Shown here: positions 43,598 through 52,892 of the stretch, in pieces
Layout: every line of letters begins with the position of its first letter
Position numbering within the stretch: the first letter of the stretch is position 1
Assembly: GCA_964449775.1 (NCBI GenBank)
Contig: CAYVBQ010000017.1
Location: forward strand, 1-64,000
Reading direction: 5' to 3'
From: Fen-1258 sp964449775
GTDB taxonomy: Bacteria; Bacteroidota; Ignavibacteria; Ignavibacteriales; Melioribacteraceae
Length of the DNA: 64,000 nucleotides
Made by a program: the position numbers and the translations under genes
Notes under the pieces: generated by a model
Database searches by the model: none
Told to the model about the DNA's origin: nothing
The model's input: the letters and a program-made list of their open reading frames with translations, nothing else

Positions 43598-44326
43598 TTG
43601 AATAATTTGGAAAGATTAAACGGAAAGATATTTATTGTTGCTACTCCGATAGGGAATCTTTCTGACATAACTTACCGTGCAGTTGAAATTCTCAAATCGG
43701 TTGACTTTATATTATGCGAAGATACACGTGTTACCAAAATTTTATTGGATCATTACAATATCAGCAAACCGTTTTCAGTAGTAAATGCGCACAACGAATC
43801 GAAAGTAAGCATTAAATTATTAGATAGAATTTCATCTGGTGAATCGTGCGCGTTAGTTTCAGACGCTGGAACACCTTGTATTTCTGATCCGGGTGTTCGA
43901 TTAATTAACCATTTGATCTCAAATGGAATTGAAGTTGTTGGAATTCCTGGACCGAATGCTGCCATCATGGCTTTGAGTATTAGTGGTCTTCCAACTGATG
44001 CTTTTGTATTTGAAGGATTTATACCCCAGAAGAAAGGACGACAAAAAAAACTCAAGCAACTTTCAGAAGAAGAGAGAACTATTGTACTTTACGAATCTAC
44101 TTACCGGATCAAAAAACTTCTTGAAGAATTGAATGAATACATGCCTTTAAGAAAAGTTGTGGTTGCTAGAGAATTAACTAAAAAATTTGAGGAAACTTGG
44201 CGCGGTACAGCTTCTGAAATTCTTACTGACTTTGATAAGAAAATCAAAAAAGGTGAATTCGTGGTAACCATTGCACCTTTAAATTGGAAAGAGAAAGACC
44301 CGGAAGATCATTCCGAGTCATACTGA
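43598..44326 (+). CDS. rsmI: 16S rRNA (cytidine(1402)-2'-O)-methyltransferase
   Basis: Methylates the ribose of C1402 in 16S rRNA, using SAM. 242 residues, with the tetrapyrrole-methylase fold motifs IFIVATPIGNLSDITYRAVE (residues 10-29), CEDTRVTKILLDHY, LVSDAGTPCISDPG (about 86-99) and VVGIPGPNAAIMALSISGLP. No ATG is available: the start is TTG, either at 43598 or at 43607; GGAG at 43593 fits the second better in spacing. Its 3' end overlaps the end of apt on the other strand by 19 bases. Confidence 0.95.
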   Translation: MNNLERLNGKIFIVATPIGNLSDITYRAVEILKSVDFILCEDTRVTKILLDHYNISKPFSVVNAHNESKVSIKLLDRISSGESCALVSDAGTPCISDPGVRLINHLISNGIEVVGIPGPNAAIMALSISGLPTDAFVFEGFIPQKKGRQKKLKQLSEEERTIVLYESTYRIKKLLEELNEYMPLRKVVVARELTKKFEETWRGTASEILTDFDKKIKKGEFVVTIAPLNWKEKDPEDHSESY

Positions 44327-44829
44327 ATTATTGAACGTACATCATAAGCTTTCAACTTTTCACGACCATTTAGAAAGTTAAGTTCAATCAAAAAAGAAAT
44401 TTGAACGACCTCACCACCTAACTTCTCAACTAATTTGCACGCTGCTTCCATCGTTCCTCCAGTCGCTAGAAGATCATCGTGGAGCAAAACTCTATCGCCT
44501 GGCTGTATCGCATCTTTATGTATCTCAATTGAATCGGTCCCATATTCAAGCGAATAGCTTTCCGATATTTTTTCAGCCGGTAGTTTTCCCGGCTTTCGAA
44601 TTGGGATGAAACCGGCATCAAGTTTCTCTGCAACCATCCCTCCAAGAATAAAACCACGAGATTCAATTCCAGCTACTTTAGTTATTCCTTTATCTTTTGC
44701 AAAGTTATATAATTCTTCTGCAGCATTCGAGAGTCCTTTTGAATTTTTCAAAAGTGTAGTGATATCTTTAAAAACTATTCCATCTTTGGGGAAATTTGGG
44801 ATATCTCTTATTAGATTTTTCAAATCCAT
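44308..44829 (-). CDS. apt: Adenine phosphoribosyltransferase
   Basis: Salvages adenine to AMP with PRPP. About 173 residues. Motifs: DIPNFPKDGIVFKDITTLL (N-terminus), AGIESRGFILGGMVAEKL, and the PRPP-binding loop VLLHDDLLATGGTMEAA (about 118-134). A GTG at 44835 would add two residues, but the ATG at 44829 has GGAG at better spacing. It overlaps rsmI tail to tail and follows dusB by a dozen bases on the same strand. Confidence 0.96.
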   Translation of the reverse strand: MDLKNLIRDIPNFPKDGIVFKDITTLLKNSKGLSNAAEELYNFAKDKGITKVAGIESRGFILGGMVAEKLDAGFIPIRKPGKLPAEKISESYSLEYGTDSIEIHKDAIQPGDRVLLHDDLLATGGTMEAACKLVEKLGGEVVQISFLIELNFLNGREKLKAYDVRSIIQYDSE

Positions 44830-44841
44830 TAACACTTCTCC

Positions 44842-45834
44842 TCAGTTTTCATTACCAATTTGTTCGTGATTTTCTATTTGTTCAAGATACCTAAGTAAAA
44901 TCTCTTCTATGGGAGCATATTCAAGTTGCTGATATAATTCTTGCCTAATTTCTTTTGAATTGTGAAGTCCTTTCAAGTACCCGGCATAATATTTTCTAAA
45001 TGGAATTATAGCGGCTCGTATTTCTTTTAACTCGAGAGAATACTTCAAATGACGAAGTGCTGTGTGAATTCTTTCGTGCGGTGTGACTTCTTTATAAGTC
45101 TTCCCTTCCAGCAATTCCTTTGCTTCCCTGAAAATCCAAGGATGATCAATCGCTCCACGTGCTATCATAACTGCATCGGCTTTAGTATCGGCAAAAGCTC
45201 GTTTGACATCTTCAGCAGTAAAGACACCACCATTAAGAGCTACCGGAATTTTCACAACTTCTTTGACCCTGGCTATCCAAGACCAATCCGGCTCTCCGCT
45301 ATGGCCTTGCTTTCTTGTGCGGCAGTGAATGGTTAAAGCCGCAGCACCGGCATCTTCAATTCGCTTTGCTATATCCAAAATATTTATTGAGTCAGAATCC
45401 CAGCCAATTCTGGTTTTAACGCTTACAGGAATATTGACCGACTTAACAATTGATTCAACCATTGTTTGCAAATAACAAGGATCTTTCAAAAGACCTGCAC
45501 CTGCACCCCTTGTAGCAATTTTTTTTACCCAGCATCCGGCATTAATATCAATCAAGTCAGGATTTCTTGTTTCGGCAATCTTAGCTGCTTCAATCATAGG
45601 TTCAAGATTACCGCCATATATTTGAATCCCAACCGGACGTTCTCCTTCGGTAATTTCAAGTTTCAAAGCTGTCTTTTTATTTGATCGAATTAATCCATCC
45701 GAATTTACAAACTCGGTGTAAACAACATCGGCACCCAACTCTTTACAAAGTTTTCTGTAAGCAATGTCTGTTACATCTTCCATAGGCGCGAGAAGAAGTG
45801 CATTTTCGATATTTATTTTCCCGACATTAAACAT
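44842..45834 (-). CDS. dusB: tRNA-dihydrouridine synthase, DusB type
   Basis: Reduces uridines in tRNA to dihydrouridine with FMN and NADPH. 330 residues. Motifs: ALLLAPMEDVTDIAYRKLCK (about 13-32), DINAGCWVKKIATRGAGAGL with the active-site Cys (about residue 101), VSVKTRIGWD, LTIHCRTRKQGHSG and VMIARGAIDHPWIF. In most DusB proteins the first of these reads NxGCPxKK; here it is NAGCWVKK, a Pro to Trp change next to the catalytic Cys. It overlaps the MFS gene by eight bases. Confidence 0.93.
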   Translation of the reverse strand: MFNVGKINIENALLLAPMEDVTDIAYRKLCKELGADVVYTEFVNSDGLIRSNKKTALKLEITEGERPVGIQIYGGNLEPMIEAAKIAETRNPDLIDINAGCWVKKIATRGAGAGLLKDPCYLQTMVESIVKSVNIPVSVKTRIGWDSDSINILDIAKRIEDAGAAALTIHCRTRKQGHSGEPDWSWIARVKEVVKIPVALNGGVFTAEDVKRAFADTKADAVMIARGAIDHPWIFREAKELLEGKTYKEVTPHERIHTALRHLKYSLELKEIRAAIIPFRKYYAGYLKGLHNSKEIRQELYQQLEYAPIEEILLRYLEQIENHEQIGNEN

Positions 45835-47026
45835 TTTGGATATCTTTAATTTTATGGGACTTCAACATTATAAAAGAAACGATTAATGCTATCATTGTGA
45901 AAAAGGCACCTGTGAGAAATGGGAACTGATAACCAAGGAAATGATAAGAAAATCCTCCCCATAGTGGACCAAGTACACGGGCAAAAGCTGAAACTGATTG
46001 ACTGAATCCAAGTGTTGCACCCTGCTGGTTATCGGGAGCGTATTTTGAAATCATACTGGGAATAATCGGTTGGAGAATTCCAGACCCGACTGCCATGATA
46101 GAAATTACAATCGCAACACCGCTAAAATTACCACCGTATGGTAGAAATCCAAGACCGATCATCATGAAAAAGATACCGATTAGGACAATAGTTTTATCAC
46201 TCAATTTTTGAGATAACGTCCTTATAAATACTGCTTGAACCAAAGCACCAACCAGACCGGTAATTCCGAATAACATTCCGTTTTGTTGATCGCTGAAATG
46301 ATAGAATTTGTAACCAAGAATTGCAAACGTTCCGTAAATATTAGCAATCGAAAAAATTATTAAGAACAAAAGCACAATTAAGAATCCAAGCGAAGAATTT
46401 GAAAGCACTTGTTTCGCAAAAGGAAAGTCGAATATTTTGATTTGAATTTTGCCATCACTCTTCTTTTCTTTTAAAGATTCAGGCAATCTGAAGAAAGCAA
46501 AAGTGAATGCCGTCAAAGTAAAGAATGCACTGGCTAGACCGGCGACGTGATACCCATACTTTGCAAGCAGCGCACCTATTACGGGACCAAAAACAAAACC
46601 CAACCCAAATGCTGCACCAATTACACCCATACCTTTAGCGCGTTCTTCACGAGTAGTGATGTCTGCTATATAAGCTTGTGCAACACCAATGTTACTTCCA
46701 CCCAAACCGGCTAACATTCGTGAAAAGAAAAGTAGAGCAAATGAGTTTGAGAAAGCAAATATCAAATAGGAAGCAGCTGTCAATAATTGCGTTACTAAAA
46801 TTACCGGTCGTCTTCCGATTTTATCTGATAACTTTCCGAGCATTGGATTGAAGATAAACTGCATCAACGAAAATATTGCTACTACAGAACCAATTCCAAA
46901 ATCCGAGATACCAAGTTCTTTGCTGGCAAACGTTGGAAGAATTGGTATAAGAATGCCGAATCCCATCAAGTCAATAAATATTGTTACGAAGATTATGCCC
47001 AGTGAGGCTTTATTTTTAGTAGGCAT
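45827..47026 (-). CDS. MFS drug/metabolite exporter, TetA-like
   Basis: 399 residues with twelve membrane helices. The TetA-type marks are FIDLMGFGILIPILPTFA in helix 1, the loop GKLSDKIGRRPVILV after helix 2, and LAGLGGSNIGVAQAYIADIT (motif C region near helix 5). The family expels tetracycline or other hydrophobic compounds or sugars; substrate cannot be predicted and resistance should not be assumed. It is followed directly by dusB with an eight-base overlap. Confidence 0.87.
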   Translation of the reverse strand: MPTKNKASLGIIFVTIFIDLMGFGILIPILPTFASKELGISDFGIGSVVAIFSLMQFIFNPMLGKLSDKIGRRPVILVTQLLTAASYLIFAFSNSFALLFFSRMLAGLGGSNIGVAQAYIADITTREERAKGMGVIGAAFGLGFVFGPVIGALLAKYGYHVAGLASAFFTLTAFTFAFFRLPESLKEKKSDGKIQIKIFDFPFAKQVLSNSSLGFLIVLLFLIIFSIANIYGTFAILGYKFYHFSDQQNGMLFGITGLVGALVQAVFIRTLSQKLSDKTIVLIGIFFMMIGLGFLPYGGNFSGVAIVISIMAVGSGILQPIIPSMISKYAPDNQQGATLGFSQSVSAFARVLGPLWGGFSYHFLGYQFPFLTGAFFTMIALIVSFIMLKSHKIKDIQNV

Positions 47027-47092
47027 TCAGTTTTTCTATTAGATTTTGTTGCAAAGATAAAAAATAAAATGTGATTTATTTACACGAACAGA

Positions 47093-48253
47093 TTAGTTGG
47101 CTTTTTCGTTCAATGGCTTGTTATACTGATTATAAATTGCGTTAAACATCTTTTTTGTGTCATCGTATGACTGAAGAAGTTTTTCTCGATTTGTTTTGTT
47201 TAAGAATTTTGGTGGTTGACTCACCAACGTATCAGCTTGAAGAATTACAAACTCATTATTGTTCTCAATCTTACCTTTGAAAATCCATGTCGGTAAGAAT
47301 GAAACATTTGACAACAGAACTTGACCGTTTGAAAAAATTTTTCTTAGCGAAATATTGAGTATAACACCGGCATCCGAGTAACGCCATCTTTGATTAGAAA
47401 AAAAGTTGCCAAGTGAATATGCAATTATCCCCTCTCCAATTTTATTTTTTTCTGAAGTAAAATTTTCAATCGGTTGGATTACGTGAGGATGACTGCCAAT
47501 TATCAAATCAGCTCCTGAATTAATTGCACACTTAACAATTTCTTTTTGGTAAGCATTGGGTTTGCGTTGATATTCCCCGCCGAAATGGAAATAAACTAAA
47601 ACAACATCAGCATTTTTGCCACGCGCATTTCCAATATCAAGTTTGATCACATTCGTATCAATAATGTTAACTAAAAACTTTTCATTTTTTGAGATGTAAT
47701 TTCCGTTCAATCCATATGTGTATGCTAATAAAGAGATTTTAATCCCATTGATTTCAAATACCCGTATCGAATCACGATCATGTTGAGATGTGAAAGTTCC
47801 TATTGAACTCATTCCGAGTGAGTGAATCTTTTCTATTGTTCTGATTACTCCCTTTTTGCCCCGGTCTATAGAGTGGTTATTCGCTGTTAATAAAATATCA
47901 AATCCAGCATCTTTTAATGCATCGAGATATTCATCCGGTGAATTGAAAAGCGGATAACCGCTGTAACGATTCTCTTTACCGGCGATGGTTGTTTCAAGAT
48001 TTCCAATGGTTATATCTGAAGAGGATAAAAACTTTTTTACTTCACGAAATGCCGGTTTGAAATTAAAACTATCTTTTCCAGTACGTGCATAATCCATTTG
48101 TGGTGAGTGACACATCAGATCTCCGACGAAAGAAATAGTTGCCGTGCTGACTGAATCAGCATCATCGGCTTTCCTCTCTATTTTTTCAATCGAACCGAAT
48201 AGAAATTGGAATGCTATTACGGTGGTAAAAAAAAGAATGAATAAGTTTTTCAT
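47093..48253 (-). CDS. CapA-like metallophosphatase-fold protein
   Basis: About 386 residues. The start is ATG at 48253; a TTG at 48259 is less likely. A signal peptide (MKNLFILFFTTVIAFQFLFG) suggests export. The mature protein shows the CapA/PGA-synthesis order of motifs: ISFVGDLMCHSPQMDYA (about 42-58), GNLETTIAG, LTANNHSIDRG (Asn-His metal ligands), VYFHFGGEY and IIGSHPHVIQPIE. The family includes the poly-gamma-glutamate protein CapA, but no capB or capC genes are near, so the substrate is open. Confidence 0.88.
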   Translation of the reverse strand: MKNLFILFFTTVIAFQFLFGSIEKIERKADDADSVSTATISFVGDLMCHSPQMDYARTGKDSFNFKPAFREVKKFLSSSDITIGNLETTIAGKENRYSGYPLFNSPDEYLDALKDAGFDILLTANNHSIDRGKKGVIRTIEKIHSLGMSSIGTFTSQHDRDSIRVFEINGIKISLLAYTYGLNGNYISKNEKFLVNIIDTNVIKLDIGNARGKNADVVLVYFHFGGEYQRKPNAYQKEIVKCAINSGADLIIGSHPHVIQPIENFTSEKNKIGEGIIAYSLGNFFSNQRWRYSDAGVILNISLRKIFSNGQVLLSNVSFLPTWIFKGKIENNNEFVILQADTLVSQPPKFLNKTNREKLLQSYDDTKKMFNAIYNQYNKPLNEKAN

Positions 48254-48286
48254 AGTCAAAACGAGTTATGCAATTCTAATATTTTT

Positions 48287-48365
48287 CTTGCTCGTGATCG
48301 TGATCTTGATCATGCTCGTACTCTTTCGTTTCGATCACGAACACGAGCAAGATCATGATTATGAT
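48287..48365. repeat. Degenerate hexamer hairpin, copy 4
   Basis: Units CTTGCT, CGTGAT, CGTGAT, CTTGAT, CATGCT, CGTACT are followed after about 12 bases by ATCACG, AACACG, AGCAAG, ATCATG, ATTATG, the complementary kind. It is the longest copy, and lies upstream of the capA-like gene. If read in one frame it gives alternating acidic and His/Gln residues, but there is no sign that it is translated. Confidence 0.72.
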
Positions 48366-48454
48366 AATACACGTCTACAACTCGAGTTAGTCGGTTTAAA
48401 AAAATAGGTTGGGCTATTTCTAACCCAACCTAAAACAAATCGAAAACTCAAAAA

Positions 48455-48655
48455 CTAGTTTCCGCCTTTAGCAGCTTTGCGTTGTAATTTTGTTTCTTGA
48501 ACATCATTACGCAAATCTTGAGTTAACTTCTTCAACTCGCTGAGACCTTTTCTCAAACGTGTGCCTGCAGCGGATTGCCCCTTATCGTAGAATTTAGCTA
48601 CGTCAGGTTCAAGTTCTTTTAAGAAGTCGATGAGTTTTAAATATTTTTCGTTCAT
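48455..48655 (-). CDS. Small histone H1-like (Hc1-type) protein
   Basis: 66 residues, helical, basic towards the end. The phrase DVAKFYDKGQSAAGTRLRKG LSELKKLTQDLR is typical of the short Hc1-related proteins widespread in Bacteroidota, thought to bind DNA and compact it. GGAGG stands before the ATG. It lies 26 bases after the Fe-S protein gene but is probably an independently important gene. Confidence 0.85.
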   Translation of the reverse strand: MNEKYLKLIDFLKELEPDVAKFYDKGQSAAGTRLRKGLSELKKLTQDLRNDVQETKLQRKAAKGGN

Positions 48656-48681
48656 GTTGCCTCCTACATTTAGTGAGTGAT

Positions 48682-50679
48682 TTATTGTATTGAGTTTTCG
48701 AGTACTATCTCTGCTATATCTTTTACTTGAACTGCTTCTTGTTTATCAAATGATTTAATACCATCATTCATCATTGTCATACAGAACGGGCAAGCAGAAG
48801 CAACTGTATCAGCATTTGTCTTTATAGCTTCTTCAGCTCTGTTGTTATTGATCCTTGTACCTTCAGTTTCTTCAAGAAACATTCTTCCGCCCCCGGCGCC
48901 GCAACAAAACCCTTTATCACGATTTCTGTCCATCTCAATCAGTTCAACTCCTTGAATCATTTTCAGTGGATCGCGTGGCGAATCATAGATGGCATTGTAC
49001 CTTCCAAGATAACAAGAATCGTGATAAGTTATTTTTGTTTTCACTTCTTCGTTTTTGAGTTTGATCTTCCCTTCTACAAGAAGTTGATTGATCAACTCAG
49101 TGTGATGAACAACTTCATAGTTTCCACCGAACTGCGGATACTCATTCTTTAACGAGTTATAACAGTGAGGACATCCGGTAACTATTTTTTTAACGCCGTA
49201 GTTGTTTAGTGTCTCAACATTTTCTTGCATCATCATTTGAGCAAGGTACTCATTTCCAAGACGCCGCGCAGTGTCACCATTACATTTTTCCTCAACGCCC
49301 AAAATTCTAAAGTCAACATTCGCATTCTTCATCAAAGTTGCAAATGCTTTTGTAACTTTTTGATAGCGCGCATCAAACGAGCCTGCACATCCTACCCAGA
49401 ACAAATATTCAGTATTGGAATCTTCAGACATGGTTTTAATATCCATCCCATCAGCCCAATTGGCTCTATCCTGTGCGTTGAATGCCCAAGGAGTAAAGTT
49501 CGTTTCTATGTTTTTGAAAACCGCATTAAGTTCGGGCGGAAAATTTGATTCGCCTAATACAAGATTTCTTCTCATATCAACAATCGAATCAATATGCTCA
49601 ATAGTTACCGGACATTCATAAACACAAGCCATGCAAGTTGTGCACGCCCAAAGTTCTTCATCATTGATATAATTGTGAACAAGAGTTTTTTGAATCATCT
49701 CATTGACATCGCCAACTTTAGCCAACATTAAAGGAGCCTTGTCCTCCGTGCGGTGGCGAATGTTTACAATTATTTCGCGTGGTGACAATTTTTTACCTGT
49801 CGCCGCTGCCGGACATGCAGCAGTACATCGTCCGCATTCTGTACAGGAAAATCCATCAAGGATTTGTTTCCATGAAAGATGTTCAAAATCTGCAGCACCA
49901 TACTGAGTTAAATTCTCGTCTTCCAGATTTAATTTCTTTAGGGCGTATTTATCATCACCAATCTTTGAGAAGTAAACATTCGGAATTGATGTGAATACAT
50001 GAAAATGTTTTGAGTACGGGAGGAAATTCATGAAAGCGAAAATAATTAGAATGTGAATCCACCAGAATACTTCATATAAATCCCGGGTTGTTTCACTCCC
50101 ACTATTAATCAATAAACCGCTTAGATAATATGAAATAGGACGAACTTCGTAATCAGCCATTATAAAATTTGAATTGGCAATGTGTGTAATATTCTGACCA
50201 AACATTGAGAGAACAACACCAAGAATAAGCAAAAGAATGATTGCAGCATCAAGATTGTGCCCTTTCACATCTAACCGTGGCACTCTCTGTATAAATCTAC
50301 GATATAATGCCCATAGGACGGAACCCATCACAAGTAAACCAAAAATATCTTGAACCAAAGTTATTGCTGTGAAAACCGATCCGAGAAAATGAAGCGAGAA
50401 ATGGGGAAAAAATCCTTGAATAATTGCCTCAATTACTGCAAGAAGAAAAAGCATGAATCCCCAAAAGATCAGGAAATGAATTATTCCGGCAACGGGTTCT
50501 CGTAAAAGTTTTGATTGACCGAATGCTATCTTCAAAACATTTTTAATTCTTTCAGCCGGATTATCAAATCTATCTTCCGGTTGACCCAGCTTAATGTAAG
50601 AAAGGATTCTCTTCAGATTATAGAAAAGAAAACCGAAAGCGCTTAAAAATATTATTGAGAAAATAATTTGTTTCATCAT
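48682..50679 (-). CDS. Membrane-bound HdrD-like iron-sulfur oxidoreductase
   Basis: 665 residues. The N-terminal 240 residues carry about six membrane helices of the NarI/HdrE (cytochrome b) type. Then come two [4Fe-4S] sites, CTECGRCTAACP (about 283-294) and CTTCMACVYECP (about 350-361). The C-terminal half has two cysteine-rich CCG domains (CPHCYNSLKNEYP; HDSCYLGRY ... CCGAGGGRMF). This HdrE-HdrD-like fusion is common next to electron-transfer flavoproteins or in glycolate/lactate oxidation, and passes electrons between a soluble donor and quinone. No ETF gene is in the window. Confidence 0.9.
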   Translation of the reverse strand: MMKQIIFSIIFLSAFGFLFYNLKRILSYIKLGQPEDRFDNPAERIKNVLKIAFGQSKLLREPVAGIIHFLIFWGFMLFLLAVIEAIIQGFFPHFSLHFLGSVFTAITLVQDIFGLLVMGSVLWALYRRFIQRVPRLDVKGHNLDAAIILLLILGVVLSMFGQNITHIANSNFIMADYEVRPISYYLSGLLINSGSETTRDLYEVFWWIHILIIFAFMNFLPYSKHFHVFTSIPNVYFSKIGDDKYALKKLNLEDENLTQYGAADFEHLSWKQILDGFSCTECGRCTAACPAAATGKKLSPREIIVNIRHRTEDKAPLMLAKVGDVNEMIQKTLVHNYINDEELWACTTCMACVYECPVTIEHIDSIVDMRRNLVLGESNFPPELNAVFKNIETNFTPWAFNAQDRANWADGMDIKTMSEDSNTEYLFWVGCAGSFDARYQKVTKAFATLMKNANVDFRILGVEEKCNGDTARRLGNEYLAQMMMQENVETLNNYGVKKIVTGCPHCYNSLKNEYPQFGGNYEVVHHTELINQLLVEGKIKLKNEEVKTKITYHDSCYLGRYNAIYDSPRDPLKMIQGVELIEMDRNRDKGFCCGAGGGRMFLEETEGTRINNNRAEEAIKTNADTVASACPFCMTMMNDGIKSFDKQEAVQVKDIAEIVLENSIQ

Positions 50680-50739
50680 TATGTAAGTAATGGTTTTAGA
50701 AGTTTCGATTTTTTTATTTTTTTGATAGCTATAATTTTT

Positions 50740-51576
50740 CTACTTGAGATTCTTAGTAAGAAATTTTGTTGACTCATCTAAAAGTTTTTCGAACTTTTCT
50801 GTCGAACCGGCAAACGGATGTACAATATCAAATGTATGTCCTGTACCGAAAAGTTTGAATAACTCAGTTTTTGATTTATCAGACCAATAGTAAATTTGCT
50901 CTGCCTCGGCAATAGGAACGGCTAAGTCTTGATCGCCGTGAGCAATCAATAACGGTTTATTCAGATTTTTGACTGCATTCTCAAGATTTAGATATCCGTT
51001 CGCATTCTGTTCAATATCATCGAGCAAAGAAACATTCATCGGCATCAACTGATTGGTTCTGGTGTTTAGAACTTCGAAATAACCATTTTTTCGCCATTTT
51101 TCTTTTTGTCGTTTAGAATAACGATCCATTTGAGAGATTGCTGCCCAGGTTACAACTGCATCAATATCATCTCTTTTCGAAGCATTAAAAAGTGTTACTG
51201 CCCCGCCTCTGCTGTGCCCTATCATCCCAATTTTCGAATTCGGATCAATTCCTTCAAAATATCCATTTCTAAAAACATCGAGAAGTTCATTTAATTCTCT
51301 AACTTCTCTGCTGAACGTGTTTTTCGCAAATTTTTCAAGTTCGGTGAATTCTGTTCTGTTTTCACCTACCCCATTATGCGAAAAATTAAATGTAAGAACA
51401 AAGAAACCCTTTTTTGCTAAATATTTTCCAAGATATGGACCGAAGCCCCAATCCTTAAAACCCTTAAAACCGTGTACAAAGACAATTATTTTACCGAAGA
51501 AGAATTGTTCATCAAAATAAGTGGTGACACTTAGTTTTTCTCCGTCAGAAGCGCTAAACGAGTAGTCTTTAATCAT
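50740..51576 (-). CDS. Alpha/beta hydrolase
   Basis: 278 residues of the alpha/beta-hydrolase fold, dienelactone-hydrolase or BAAT-like. Oxyanion region FVHGFKGFKDWGFG (about 32-45); nucleophile Ser in GMIGHSRGGAVTLF; catalytic Asp in AHGDQDLAVP; catalytic His in FGTGHTFD. No signal peptide is present. Substrate unknown; an esterase or peptidase role is possible. It precedes the Fe-S protein gene on its own strand in the direction of reading, with about 60 bases between. Confidence 0.88.
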   Translation of the reverse strand: MIKDYSFSASDGEKLSVTTYFDEQFFFGKIIVFVHGFKGFKDWGFGPYLGKYLAKKGFFVLTFNFSHNGVGENRTEFTELEKFAKNTFSREVRELNELLDVFRNGYFEGIDPNSKIGMIGHSRGGAVTLFNASKRDDIDAVVTWAAISQMDRYSKRQKEKWRKNGYFEVLNTRTNQLMPMNVSLLDDIEQNANGYLNLENAVKNLNKPLLIAHGDQDLAVPIAEAEQIYYWSDKSKTELFKLFGTGHTFDIVHPFAGSTEKFEKLLDESTKFLTKNLK

Positions 51577-51735
51577 ACGGTGTGAAATATGAGGTTTTGA
51601 GTTAGAAAAGTCAAGAAAACCAATACATAAAGATTTTTTTATGAATTCACATTTTTGTTCAATCCAGCTTAAACCTCAACGCTTATTTCTCGATAATAAA
51701 GTGGGATTCATCGTTAAATTTCTTAAAGAAGAAGT

Positions 51736-52008
51736 ATGCTAGTGGAAGAAAAAGTAAAATGGTTCGATAAAGCTCTAAAGTTCGCTTTGGATGGAAAAGT
51801 TCATCTAATTATGAAATCCAACAAAGACGGCATTGCAAAATGGGCAATTATAGATAGTGAAAAGAACTTGGTTCTTAATTCAAACCTTGAATGGGAACCG
51901 GAACCTCCACTTGTGAAGGATAGAAATGAAAGTTTCCTCATTAGAGCAAGATTTGATTTTGATACAGCCGTATCATTATACGATCAATTAAAAATGTTTG
52001 CTCAATAA
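51736..52008 (+). CDS. Small protein of unknown function, 90 residues
   Basis: A soluble 90-residue protein: an N-terminal helix (VEEKVKWFDKALKFALDG), a strand with a tryptophan (AKWAIIDSEKNLVL), an acidic Pro-rich turn (EWEPEPPLV), and a final helix (DFDTAVSLYDQLKMFAQ). AAGAAG precedes the ATG. Codon use is like the neighbours. No family is recognised. It stands 120 bases before hisA. Confidence 0.6.
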   Translation: MLVEEKVKWFDKALKFALDGKVHLIMKSNKDGIAKWAIIDSEKNLVLNSNLEWEPEPPLVKDRNESFLIRARFDFDTAVSLYDQLKMFAQ

Positions 52009-52130
52009 GTTTTCTTCATTTACTCCTCAATAAATTCAATTCCGAATTCATTTTCTTTTACGGTTCATTTCCTTATTTTTCACCCGCAAACAAAATTATA
52101 TTAACGCAAAAAAGTTTTCTTGGAAATTCG

Positions 52131-52883
52131 ATGGGCAAAATTTTAATCATCCCTTCAATTGATATTCAAGACGGAAAAACAGTTCGTGTTGTTCAAGGCA
52201 TTCCCGAGTTAGGTTGTATTGAATATGCAAACGATCCTGTAGAAATGGCAATGATCTGGCGCGCCGAAAATGCAAAGTGTATTCATGTAGTTGATTTCAA
52301 TGCCTCGCACGAACATGCACACACAAATTATGAATTAATAAGACAGATATGTGAAGCGGTAATTATTCCGGTTGAACTTGGCGGTGGTATTGGCAGTTTT
52401 AATGATGCAAAAGAAGCTTTCGGGCTTGGTGTTTCAAGAGTTGTAATTGGATCGATGGCATTTGAAAATCCGAGAGAATTTATAAAAATTTTAGATGAAT
52501 ATACTCCCAACAAAGTTGTTGCCGCAATTGATGTAGTTAATGATGAAGTTGTAACACGAGGAAGAAAGCAGCGCACACATCTTCGGGCAGTTCAATACGC
52601 AAAATTTTTAAATTCTTGTGGCGCAAAAAGAATTGTTGTAACTGATGTTTCTACTAATGGAATGTTGACCGGACCAAATATTGAATTATCCAAACGAATT
52701 GCAGAAGCGGCTAATACAAAAGTTACTCATTCCGGTGGTATTGGAGGTTTCGAAGATTTGATTAAATTGCAGCGTGAAGCTTCTGAATATGTAGATTCAG
52801 TTATCATAGGTCGTGCTTTGTATGAAAATAAATTTCCGTGTCAAAAAATTTGGCGCGTAGCGGAAAGCGGAATTTTTAACTGA
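52131..52883 (+). CDS. hisA: HisA-type phosphoribosyl isomerase
   Basis: Isomerises ProFAR to PRFAR in histidine synthesis; a TIM barrel with twofold symmetry. 250 residues. The two catalytic aspartates are in IIPSIDIQDGKTVRVVQG (Asp about 11) and VVAAIDVVNDEVVTRG (Asp about 128), and the phosphate sites are ELGGGIGSFND and HSGGIGGFEDL. No other histidine gene lies near, although hisA usually sits in a his operon; it is followed instead by a cyclic-nucleotide-binding and a stress-protein gene, only nine bases away. Confidence 0.92.
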   Translation: MGKILIIPSIDIQDGKTVRVVQGIPELGCIEYANDPVEMAMIWRAENAKCIHVVDFNASHEHAHTNYELIRQICEAVIIPVELGGGIGSFNDAKEAFGLGVSRVVIGSMAFENPREFIKILDEYTPNKVVAAIDVVNDEVVTRGRKQRTHLRAVQYAKFLNSCGAKRIVVTDVSTNGMLTGPNIELSKRIAEAANTKVTHSGGIGGFEDLIKLQREASEYVDSVIIGRALYENKFPCQKIWRVAESGIFN

Positions 52884-52892
52884 GAGGTTAAA

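Noticed and set aside
45827..47026. Tetracycline-resistance gene
   Set aside because: The TetA-like motifs are shared by many exporters and sugar carriers; no regulator or mobile context supports a resistance role.
48287..48365. Coding of an acidic His/Gln repeat peptide by the hexamer element
   Set aside because: The unit length of six bases makes any frame look like a dipeptide repeat; there is no start signal and other copies are not open in the same way.
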